Shown piece after piece: positions 34,349 to 42,106 of a stretch of DNA of 64,000 bases. This DNA comes from Chitinophaga sp. Cy-1792. GTDB taxonomy: Bacteria > Bacteroidota > Bacteroidia > Chitinophagales > Chitinophagaceae. The position numbers were made by a program, and so were the translations under genes. The notes beneath the pieces were generated by a model, which had not been told where the DNA came from, ran no database searches, and saw nothing but the letters and a program-made list of their open reading frames with translations. The stretch lies in contig NZ_VWWO01000001.1 of assembly GCF_011752935.1 (NCBI RefSeq), positions 2,418,001 to 2,482,000 of the forward strand. The letters are read 5' to 3'. Positions within the stretch are counted from its first letter, which is position 1; every line of letters begins with the position of its first letter.

Positions 34349-34595
34349 TTCACAGTGTTTTCGGATGCAGGATCAGGCGTATTCCTGAGTTCAAATGTAT
34401 AACCGGTCGCCAAGCCCCGCAACGGGAAAATGCTCATAAGAGGGGGGTGTTTTCACGGTATTTTATTTTTCAGGTAGCTGATTTTCGTAATTTTAGGGAA
34501 TAACCCCTGATTTTTAAATAATTCGCCCGGGGTTTTTACGTTGTTAGTATATCTTGACCACCAATCTTTATTGACAAAACCTTAAATCTCCAGTC

Positions 34596-34778
34596 ATGAA
34601 TGCAATGAGTTCCCCATGGTTTTTGCTGGCCAGCGCGGCCATCTTCTGTATTTTACAGATCATCATTCTCAGATGGGTATTCCGGGTAGATGATATCGTT
34701 TTTTATCTCGACAAAATCAATGAAAAACTATACAGAATGGAGAAAGAGCGAAAGAAGGAGCAGGTAGAAAAAGTATAA
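34596..34778 (+). CDS. Small single-pass membrane protein
   Basis: 60 residues. SPWFLLASAAIFCILQIIILRW is a transmembrane helix and the charged tail (YLDKINEKLYRMEKERKKEQVEKV) a likely coiled coil. Similar tiny proteins are common in Bacteroidota next to transport genes, but none is recognised here. Followed 77 bp later by another membrane protein gene on the same strand. Confidence 0.5.
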   Translation: MNAMSSPWFLLASAAIFCILQIIILRWVFRVDDIVFYLDKINEKLYRMEKERKKEQVEKV

Positions 34779-34855
34779 GCCGTACTCACTAGTTCAAAGT
34801 ATATCCATGCGTGTTATAGGATATTATCAAACTAATCTAATATCCTTCTACATTC

Positions 34856-35314
34856 ATGAAAAATGCTTCACTGGCGAAAAAAGGTGTATGGTACGGGTTG
34901 CTCGCTCATCTGCTGATTATCTTACTGGCACACGTTGTTTTTTTATTACTGCTTTTCAGAAATGATCTCCGTGCAGGTATACCCGTTATGCTGGAGATAG
35001 AGTTGCATGCTACCTACCTGTCGTTCTTTGGCCTGTTGCTGGCCGGAGGGGCAGTGGCAGGAAACAGGCTGGCAGCGCAGATCATCAGATTGCAGGGCAG
35101 AGCGGTAGCAGCCGGACTTACCTACGGCTGCCTGGTAGCACTCATTATTATCGCATATGGGTTAACGTTATCTACTGTTCAGATAGGATTCAGTCTGGCG
35201 GTGAGCCTGATGAAAGAGCCTGCGGTTGTGGCGATGCTGGTGTTTGTGCCGGTGTGGCTGGGGATTGCGTTGCTGTTGGGGAGAGCTTACAGGAAGAACT
35301 ATCAGGTGGTATAG
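34856..35314 (+). CDS. Four-helix membrane protein, unknown function
   Basis: 152 residues with four hydrophobic segments: LLAHLLIILLAHVVFLLLLF, LHATYLSFFGLLLAGGAVAG, LTYGCLVALIIIAYGLTL and VVAMLVFVPVWLGIALLLG. No conserved polar motif or family recognised. Ends before a long hairpin element that separates it from the convergent eCIS operon. Confidence 0.6.
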   Translation: MKNASLAKKGVWYGLLAHLLIILLAHVVFLLLLFRNDLRAGIPVMLEIELHATYLSFFGLLLAGGAVAGNRLAAQIIRLQGRAVAAGLTYGCLVALIIIAYGLTLSTVQIGFSLAVSLMKEPAVVAMLVFVPVWLGIALLLGRAYRKNYQVV

Positions 35315-35340
35315 GGAGATGATGGTGTTTTGTCATTTTC

Positions 35341-35383
35341 CCGTTTCGTTCACCGATGCCGAAGGCATCGGTGAACGAAACGA
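35341..35383. repeat. Single 20-3-20 hairpin at the end of the eCIS operon
   Basis: Arms 35341-35360 and 35364-35383, 19 of 20 pairs (only the outermost fails), loop GAA. The sequence GGCATCGGT beside the loop is shared with the hairpin after susD. It lies between convergent genes, 14 bp from the eCIS ATPase stop. TTTTGTCATTTTCCCG precedes it. Confidence 0.75.
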
Positions 35384-35396
35384 TCCCCGGAAGTGA

Positions 35397-36710
35397 TTAG
35401 CCTCGGCCTTCTTTCTGCAATTCCCTTTTGATGGCAAGCTGCAAATCGGGATAGGAGAGTTCTTCCTGATTGCCAGCGATGAGCTTGAGGCAGCAATGGT
35501 AGGCGATGTTGTTGATATTGGCGCCGGTCAGCTCATGGTAATTGGAGATATGTTCGAAAGAAATTGATTTGGAGAACTTTACCTGTTCGGGGAAAGCTTG
35601 TTTCCATAAGGTAAAACGCTCTTCAGCGGCAGGTATAGGGAAGTATATGATATTCTGGATACGGCGAAGGAAAGCCTCATCCATATTGGATTTAAAGTTA
35701 GATGCCAGTATTACCAGGCCACCATATTGTTCTATACGCTGCAGGAGGTAGCCTACTTCCTGGTTGGCGTACCTGTCGCGGGCATCGTTGATCTCTGTAC
35801 GCTTACCGAATAAGGTGTCTGCTTCATCAAAGAAGAGTATCCATTGTTTGCGCTGTGCCTTATCGAAAATCCTGGAAAGGTTCTTTTCTGTTTCTCCTAT
35901 ATATTTTGATACTACTTTGGACAGATCTATCTTATAGACATCCAGCCCGGTATATTTGCCCAGCAGCATGGCGGCCATGGTTTTACCGGTGCCGGGAGGG
36001 CCATGGAACAGGGCACAGTAACCTTGTTTCACGCGACGTATCATATTCCAGTCATGCAGGAGCTGGTGCTGGTGCCTGACCCATTCTTCAATTTCACGAA
36101 TCTGTTCGAGGGTGTGCGGGTTTAGAATAAGGTCGTCCCATTCCTGCATGGTGGTGATATATTCGGCGGCGAAATCGCTGGTAAACTTAGGTCTGCCGGC
36201 TTCTCCGGTGATCCATATGTCTGCGGTCTCTTCGTCGAGCAGGAGGCGGCCGCTCATGGGCGGTTCGCCAGCGGGAACAGCGTCCAGCTGCAGGATGCCT
36301 TGCTGGAAGAATTTACTATTACGCAATAGCGACAGTTGCAGCGCCGCCCTTTTGTTTACGTCGGTGCCGGCCAATATGAATAGCAGCGTATCGCCGGTAG
36401 GAAGCAGGCCACGGTGGTTCATCCCTTTGGTTCCGCCGAATTCAATAAAATTACCGCCGTCCGGAAGAAATTCTTTTAAAATATCATCAAAAAATCCGGG
36501 TTGTATATGTGGCGCGAATGCCAGCAATAACGCAACATATTCCTCTACTTCCGGCTGCTGTTCCATGATCCACCTGGAGAACGGGGAATCGTCTTCCAGC
36601 CAGGCATCGGCATCAACGTTGACTTCAGTAGCCTGCTCAAAATGCAATGCCAGCCGGCCGGTAACATACTGCCGCAGATATGTGAGCGGGACGTGCAGGG
36701 AAGTGTGCAT
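35397..36710 (-). CDS. eCIS AAA+ ATPase (Afp15/Pvc15-like)
   Basis: 437 residues, last gene of the operon. The AAA+ domain has Walker A GPPGTGKT (K243), Walker B ILFFDEAD, an Asn-containing sensor 1 (VILASNFKSNMDEAFLRR, which also gives the Arg finger) and the second-region motif. The N-terminal 190 residues are unlike other AAA proteins. In Afp/PVC systems the ATPase (Afp15) assists assembly or loading of cargo; it is not a T6SS ClpV-type disassembly ATPase. It starts 4 bp after the immunity gene. The length is shorter than in Afp15 of Serratia, as is common in Bacteroidota versions. Confidence 0.85.
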   Translation of the reverse strand: MHTSLHVPLTYLRQYVTGRLALHFEQATEVNVDADAWLEDDSPFSRWIMEQQPEVEEYVALLLAFAPHIQPGFFDDILKEFLPDGGNFIEFGGTKGMNHRGLLPTGDTLLFILAGTDVNKRAALQLSLLRNSKFFQQGILQLDAVPAGEPPMSGRLLLDEETADIWITGEAGRPKFTSDFAAEYITTMQEWDDLILNPHTLEQIREIEEWVRHQHQLLHDWNMIRRVKQGYCALFHGPPGTGKTMAAMLLGKYTGLDVYKIDLSKVVSKYIGETEKNLSRIFDKAQRKQWILFFDEADTLFGKRTEINDARDRYANQEVGYLLQRIEQYGGLVILASNFKSNMDEAFLRRIQNIIYFPIPAAEERFTLWKQAFPEQVKFSKSISFEHISNYHELTGANINNIAYHCCLKLIAGNQEELSYPDLQLAIKRELQKEGRG

Positions 36711-36714
36711 AAGA

Positions 36715-37269
36715 TTATAATTGAGAAATGATGGAAAGATATTCCGCCAGCTTTACTTTTTTGAGATTCTCCGGTGAGAGGTCTCCGCCTAGTGGTATCG
36801 CCGGAAAAAAGCCGTAGCATTCATCTTCAGCAGGCATGCCCAGCCTTGGAAAGGCAGCGGTATACAGCGGTTCGAACTGATCTTCATTAAGTACGTTATC
36901 ATCTGTCAACAGGATGTTAAACAACTGCTCCATGGTAAAATCCGGATAGTGCACTATCTCATTATATACAGACTCAAAGAAACTTATATTGCCGTCATGC
37001 AAAAAGAAAATACCTGCTAAACCCGTTCTGAGAAAGGGGATGGCGGTAGGATATTTGGGTAGTAATCCTTTTGCGATGTCTGTATATTTATCCGGATTGA
37101 TCAACCAGAAAAAGCCATTACCATAAGATGCGAACCCATTTTTTGCCCAGGCATCTAATAAGAAGTCGGGCAGTTTGTCTTTGAATGCCGCGATGGTATT
37201 TGCATCTGCGGATGTGAACGGGCCTTTGTCTAAAGGGTGCTTTTGCTCAAATTGTTGCAAATTTTCCAT
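36715..37269 (-). CDS. GAD-like/Tdi1-family immunity protein
   Basis: 184 residues. The N-terminal half (FAFKDKLPDFLLDAWAKNGF region, about 20-100) matches the GAD-like domain and the C-terminal half (IFFLHDGNISFFESVYNEIV onwards) the Tdi1 C-terminal domain (formerly DUF1851). Proteins with this pair are known as immunity proteins to Tde1/Ntox15 DNases of the T6SS in Agrobacterium. The gene lies 5 bp from the cargo whose C-terminus looks like Ntox15, which supports a cognate pair. No signal peptide, so it acts in the cytoplasm. Direct binding is inferred. Confidence 0.82.
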   Translation of the reverse strand: MENLQQFEQKHPLDKGPFTSADANTIAAFKDKLPDFLLDAWAKNGFASYGNGFFWLINPDKYTDIAKGLLPKYPTAIPFLRTGLAGIFFLHDGNISFFESVYNEIVHYPDFTMEQLFNILLTDDNVLNEDQFEPLYTAAFPRLGMPAEDECYGFFPAIPLGGDLSPENLKKVKLAEYLSIISQL

Positions 37270-37274
37270 AGCAG

Positions 37275-40200
37275 TTAAGATATTAATTTAACATTCATAT
37301 TGGTACTTTTGTATACTTCGGGTTTTATCTTTTTTACCTCTTCTAAAATTGGTTCTAATCTGCCTGGCCACTGACTACCGATATCGGAGTTGATTTCACT
37401 ATCGCCGTGGCCTGAGAATTTATAGGAATCACCGCCAGCTACGCCGTCAACTGTATGCAGGTAAGCTTGCCCTTCATCTTCTGCCCGGATATCTGCTCTA
37501 TGTTCTCTTGTTGCAGCTTTCAGTGCTGTTTCATAATCAGGGTCGCTGGGTTTAATTTGCCCTTTAAGTTCAACTCTTGCACGTCGTGCAGCCTCGCTAT
37601 TACGCTCCTGACGTTCTACCTTGCGCATGGTAGAATTATCCCGACCTTTCATTTCATAGAGTGACCTGTTGGTAAACCATCGGGCGATTGTCATTCCATT
37701 CAGCCCTGCAGTCTGGTATCCCAATTGTTCGTCGTAGATTTCTTTGTTCAGGTTTCCTCGTTCGAATTTAACCGTAATAAGATCCATTTTTTCTTTCGTT
37801 GCGCCGGAAATCTTCATTTTGGAAAGGATATCTGCAACTTTGGATATTTTTTCGTTCACAAGTTTTTCTTTTTTGTCTACCTCTGATTTCTTATCCGAAC
37901 TGACGACTTTCTTTCTTTCTATATCTACTTGTTCCAATGCTTTTTCCAGTTGAGTTACATATTTTTTATTTTTAGGCTCCTTTCCTGCATTAGCTATAAA
38001 CTCTGTAAGAGCCTGTGGATTATAACTGGCTACCATCACTACGGCGTTATCCTCTGAGCCTTTAAAAAATACGCTATGATTTTCGCCAGCCTCATCGGTG
38101 AAGTCTTTCCGGAGGCCCAGCCAGCCTGCCACTGCATTTTTTACTTTTGATACCAAACTCTTACCCAAACTCAGAATCCATTCAATCACCTTATCTATCG
38201 CCTTGTCTACCGGCGCCCTCAGCTTTTTGATGATTTCCACTACCTTATCTGAAACTTTACCCAGCCCGATGAAATTGGCGAGGAAGCTGATGGCCATGCT
38301 CAGCATACCTCCCAGCACATTCTCTACTTTGTTGGCAGCATTGCCGATCGCGCCGGAAGATATTTCCACAATACTATCTACTACGGCCATACCTACTGCG
38401 GCGATCTGCTGTATCTTTTGTATCAGGAACTGGATGGTGTTCCATATGGCAAGGATGGCCTGTATAAAGGCTCCCGCCGGGTTCAGACTGGTGAGCAGTT
38501 TGGTGACGGCTGCCTGTACTACCGTTACCGTTACGAAGCTGGTAACTTCTGAAATGAACTGCGCTTTCAGTTCTTCTATTTTGTCCTGGATTTTCTGCCA
38601 TGCTGCTGCGGGCCCTTCGTGGATAAGGGTATCCAATACATCCACTGTCTGCTCCATCACCACTACCGCTGTTTCACCTACTGCTTTTACCAGTTTGCCA
38701 CGTATATTCTGCCACGTTAGTCCGAATACAGATAATACCAGTTTCAGGATTTCTTTCAGTGTAAAGGCCTGGGGAATGTATATGTCCGCACCTTTCAGCG
38801 ATCCTAACAACCAGTCGAGCAGTGCTTTCTTCAGCCATTGGCCAATACGGTCTTTGAACTGAAGGAAGCCTTTCTTAGCCGCGTCTATCAGGTGTCCTAC
38901 AAATACCATCGGTTTTTCGAGGATGCCTTTAAATGCGCCTCTTACCTTGGCCAGGTAAGGCATGGCGCCTGGTGCTACTACTGAGAATATGATTTCCAGC
39001 AGGTCGAAGATGGTATCGAGTGCCCAGTTGGCGAAGGTGCCGGCGAAATTGCCGAATACCTTAAATACCTTACTGAAGAGGTTGGGCAGGATGATGAAGT
39101 CCATTATCTCCAACGATTTCAGCATGGCGATGAAATCGTCTTTGAAGCCCTTCACCATTGATATGAGCCCTTTCATGGCATTGAGGAACCATGCGTAGGC
39201 GCGCTGAATGGCATTTCCTTTCTTGATATTCTCCCAGATATCAGGTCTGCCGATCATCTTCATAAATCCGCCTATCAGCGTATCAGCATTGCGGGGAACA
39301 GATTCGCCGGTAATAGGATTGAAACCCAGTACGGCACATAGCAGGTCGTAGCCTGGTGCATTGGCTGCGAGTCCGGCCAGTGGCTTGAGTACGGCATCGC
39401 GTATCAGCTGGAACAGGTCCTGGAAGATGCTCTGAATAAAGCTGATAATTTCATTTACCGGATCAGAGAAGATATGTACGGCCTTTTCCCAGGTGGCTAT
39501 CGGATGCAGGATGATATCGAGAAAGTCGAGGTCGTCGGTAAATTGTTTGATGGCAGATTTCACTGTTCCCATCAGGTTGGAGAAGCGTTTCAGCTTGCCT
39601 TCCACCCATGCACCTGCTTTCTCAAATACGTTATATTTTTCGAGTGCCTGTGTGATGATATGTCCACCTGGCAGGAATTCCACGATGGCACGTAATATGT
39701 TGGCGGCGCTTCTGTCGGCGGTTTCACCATTGATGGGATTTACACCGATCACGATGGTGAACATACGAAAGCCGGGTATGTTATAGGCTTTTTCGGCCAG
39801 CCAGTCGATGACATCTTGCCAGGAAGGGATATGAACGCCTAAAAAACGCTGTACCTGTGGCATTACAGTAGACTGACCCTGTTGTACCACATGGGTAAGC
39901 TCGTGTGCCAGCAGGTGTTTGCCATCGGAGGTGCCTGGCTGGTATTGTTGCTGATTGAAGTAGATGTTGTTCTGATAGGTAAATGCTTTTGCTCCCAGAT
40001 CATTATTCATCTGGCTGGCTTCAGTACCGGTGTGAATACGGACGTTGCTGAAGTCGGCGTTGAAGCGCTGTTCCATGAAACTGCGTGTATCGTCTTTCAG
40101 CGGACTACCACTGTTACGTGTGAGCAGACTTTCACCTATACTATCGATAGACGAGGATTCTGTGCCTTCGCTTTTGCGCTGTACTTTCTTGTCATCTTCT

Positions 40201-40649
40201 TTCTTGTGTATCTGCTTATCTTCTTTCTTGTGTATTTGTTTATCTTCCTTCTTGTGAATCTGTTTATCTTCTTTCTTATGTATCTGCTTGTCTTCTTTTT
40301 TGTGTATTTGTTTATCTTCTTTCTTTTGAATCTGCTTATCTTCTTTTTTCTGAATTTTATCATCTTTCTTTCCCGGCGACATTTTCGCCTGGATGGTTTG
40401 ATTGGCAGTAGCTTTGCGCTGTACCGCATGCGTGGCGTGGGCAGGAGCATTCATGACCTTATTGGCCATATGATCGGCTTCTTTTTCGGCCGGATCATTC
40501 GGACTACCTACCTTTAGTTTGGTTTGAACGGCAGGTTTGGCAGGTGCAAAAAACTGCTTCTCCGGCGCTTTCGCCGAAGTCGTAGTTTTACTGTTTGTTT
40601 TAGATGCATTAGCTTTTACACCTGCATCTGCACCTGATTTTGTACTCAT
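37275..40649 (-). CDS. eCIS cargo: DUF4157 protein with a C-terminal Ntox15-type nuclease domain
   Basis: 1124 residues. N-terminal 1-100 is Lys/Ala-rich with KLKVGSPNDPAEKEADHMAN, as in eCIS cargos. Six exact or near-exact octapeptides (KKEDKQIH/Q) occupy 101-148. DUF4157 (about 178-262) contains H249ELTH253, a zinc-metallopeptidase-like motif. Residues 291-400 and 431-540 are a diverged duplication (NPINGE and NPITGE). A long amphipathic helical region follows. The last ~200 residues include REHRADIRAEDEG and the HTVD motif (H1065-D1068), then GDSEINSDIGSQWP, matching Ntox15/Tde1 HxxD DNases. Injected by the eCIS; predicted to cut DNA. The toxin call is by motif memory. Confidence 0.82.
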   Translation of the reverse strand: MSTKSGADAGVKANASKTNSKTTTSAKAPEKQFFAPAKPAVQTKLKVGSPNDPAEKEADHMANKVMNAPAHATHAVQRKATANQTIQAKMSPGKKDDKIQKKEDKQIQKKEDKQIHKKEDKQIHKKEDKQIHKKEDKQIHKKEDKQIHKKEDDKKVQRKSEGTESSSIDSIGESLLTRNSGSPLKDDTRSFMEQRFNADFSNVRIHTGTEASQMNNDLGAKAFTYQNNIYFNQQQYQPGTSDGKHLLAHELTHVVQQGQSTVMPQVQRFLGVHIPSWQDVIDWLAEKAYNIPGFRMFTIVIGVNPINGETADRSAANILRAIVEFLPGGHIITQALEKYNVFEKAGAWVEGKLKRFSNLMGTVKSAIKQFTDDLDFLDIILHPIATWEKAVHIFSDPVNEIISFIQSIFQDLFQLIRDAVLKPLAGLAANAPGYDLLCAVLGFNPITGESVPRNADTLIGGFMKMIGRPDIWENIKKGNAIQRAYAWFLNAMKGLISMVKGFKDDFIAMLKSLEIMDFIILPNLFSKVFKVFGNFAGTFANWALDTIFDLLEIIFSVVAPGAMPYLAKVRGAFKGILEKPMVFVGHLIDAAKKGFLQFKDRIGQWLKKALLDWLLGSLKGADIYIPQAFTLKEILKLVLSVFGLTWQNIRGKLVKAVGETAVVVMEQTVDVLDTLIHEGPAAAWQKIQDKIEELKAQFISEVTSFVTVTVVQAAVTKLLTSLNPAGAFIQAILAIWNTIQFLIQKIQQIAAVGMAVVDSIVEISSGAIGNAANKVENVLGGMLSMAISFLANFIGLGKVSDKVVEIIKKLRAPVDKAIDKVIEWILSLGKSLVSKVKNAVAGWLGLRKDFTDEAGENHSVFFKGSEDNAVVMVASYNPQALTEFIANAGKEPKNKKYVTQLEKALEQVDIERKKVVSSDKKSEVDKKEKLVNEKISKVADILSKMKISGATKEKMDLITVKFERGNLNKEIYDEQLGYQTAGLNGMTIARWFTNRSLYEMKGRDNSTMRKVERQERNSEAARRARVELKGQIKPSDPDYETALKAATREHRADIRAEDEGQAYLHTVDGVAGGDSYKFSGHGDSEINSDIGSQWPGRLEPILEEVKKIKPEVYKSTNMNVKLIS
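40206..40349 (-). repeat. 24-bp tandem repeat, six copies, coding
   Basis: Six contiguous 24-bp units encode residues 101-148 of the cargo protein: KKEDKQI followed by Q in the first unit and H in the other five. No spacers, so not a CRISPR. Codon choice varies between copies (gtg/atg for His on the plus strand, for example), so purifying selection or concerted change, not a fresh duplication, keeps the peptide. Slippage could change the copy number. Confidence 0.9.
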
Positions 40650-40663
40650 CTGCTATGCTGTTT

Positions 40664-42106
40664 TCATGACCATTCTACCCAGATAAATTGTTGTTTGCTG
40701 AATAACAGCGGTACCATCTGGTAATTCCATGGCAGATCCGGCAGCAGGAACTGATCATAGCTTTCCGGCGTTACCTGCAGGCGCCACTGTTCATTGTTTT
40801 CTTTTAGCGATAGCTTACCGGTACGCTGTAAGAAGCTGACCCGTAAACCATCAATACTGGTGCTCTTCAGGCTTTTCCAGTAACCTATAACTGTTTGCAA
40901 CAGTTGTGCTGCTTCGTTGGTGTGTTCGGGTTGTATGCTGTTGATTCTTTCCAGTGGCCTATCTACAGGAATGCCACACAAAACTTTATTAAACACCAGT
41001 TCATGTTCACCTACACCGGTGCGGCCAGTGGCCAGCAATTCCAGCAGTGCAACGGCATAACTTTCATTGGTCACCTGCTTTTCATCTGCCACATCACAGG
41101 CGCGCAGGAATGTACCGAGGAAAGGTGCCAGTAATACCAGGCCTGCATTGTGAATAAAATAGCCTGCTGTTGCCTGCTCCGTATTTGTTTGCCAGTTTTC
41201 GGGAGATGATGACGCGATTGAAATATTTTGTGGCTGTAGCTGATCAGTAACAGCTTGCTGTTGTGCAGGAGGGAGTTCGTTTATCAGTGCCGGTATATCT
41301 GACATGATATTCATCTTTTCAAATTGAGATATAATACCAGCTAGCAACCTGACTTCCTCCGGACGCCCTTCCGTATGTGTGATGATATGCTGCAATATCC
41401 AGGGTTTCAGCGCCTGCATTACATCCGTACTGCTAATAATGGAATTGCTTATTTTCCTGGCGATGATAGCATTTAAAGTAGCTACTGTGCTTTCAATGGC
41501 GGTGAACAAAGTGGGTTGTAATGCATATAGAAAGCTCATCTGCCAGGTAGCTGTAAACTGGTGCAGTAGCCTGTACTGCGCAGCAGCAGATTGTTTTAAC
41601 ACGGCTATTACTTCCTGTTGCAGTGTTTTGGCCAGTTTCAGGGCCGTTGGTATTGCTGTTGTCAGCTGATCAAATGCTGTATTCCCGGCCCACCATGGCA
41701 GCTGGCCTGTTTGCAGGAAGGTGCATAGTATGCTGGTCAGCTGTTGGGGAGTATAATCTGTTGTATTATTTTTTTTGTTTTCAGAGAGAGGATCAATAGA
41801 TGGTTTCGGTATGGCAGTAAATTCATCTATGCTGGTTTTTTGCTGCAATACATGACTTATTTCTTTGGAAACAGTAGTCAGAATGGCTGGGGGTAGTAAC
41901 TGCATATCATCTTCCGGAATTTTTATTTCCAGTTTATCGATGATGACCTGTTGTCCGTTGTCGTACTGATCAAATAATTGCTCCAGCATTTGCAGCAGCG
42001 GACCTTCGCAGAGCGCAGTCATTTCCTGCTGCAGTGCGATGGCCTGCATTTCGTCTCCCTTCATTTGTATGGAGACAACCAGTTGCTGTATGAGGTGTTC
42101 TGCCAT
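40664..42106 (-). CDS. Contractile injection system tape-measure-type protein (CIS_TMP)
   Basis: 480 residues. The N-terminus EHLIQQLVVSIQMKGDEMQ, with CEGPLLQMLEQLFDQYDNGQ and KLEIKIPEDD, matches the CIS_TMP family of Bacteroidota eCIS. The rest is helical with Gln/Ala-rich stretches, ending ...LRVSFLQRTGKL and VTPESYDQFLLPDLPW. It likely measures or fills the tube. The gene starts with a 1-bp overlap (TAATG) with the upstream gene. Length is at the short end for a tape measure in this family. Confidence 0.8.
   Translation of the reverse strand: MAEHLIQQLVVSIQMKGDEMQAIALQQEMTALCEGPLLQMLEQLFDQYDNGQQVIIDKLEIKIPEDDMQLLPPAILTTVSKEISHVLQQKTSIDEFTAIPKPSIDPLSENKKNNTTDYTPQQLTSILCTFLQTGQLPWWAGNTAFDQLTTAIPTALKLAKTLQQEVIAVLKQSAAAQYRLLHQFTATWQMSFLYALQPTLFTAIESTVATLNAIIARKISNSIISSTDVMQALKPWILQHIITHTEGRPEEVRLLAGIISQFEKMNIMSDIPALINELPPAQQQAVTDQLQPQNISIASSSPENWQTNTEQATAGYFIHNAGLVLLAPFLGTFLRACDVADEKQVTNESYAVALLELLATGRTGVGEHELVFNKVLCGIPVDRPLERINSIQPEHTNEAAQLLQTVIGYWKSLKSTSIDGLRVSFLQRTGKLSLKENNEQWRLQVTPESYDQFLLPDLPWNYQMVPLLFSKQQFIWVEWS

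Noticed and set aside
40206..40349. Possible CRISPR-like repeats.
   Set aside because: The units are contiguous without spacers, in frame and part of a protein.
39882..40517. A long open frame opposite the eCIS cargo gene, with a Phe/Leu-rich repeat that looks like membrane helices.
   Set aside because: The repeat is the complement of the KKEDKQIH array; the hydrophobicity is an artefact of that sequence.
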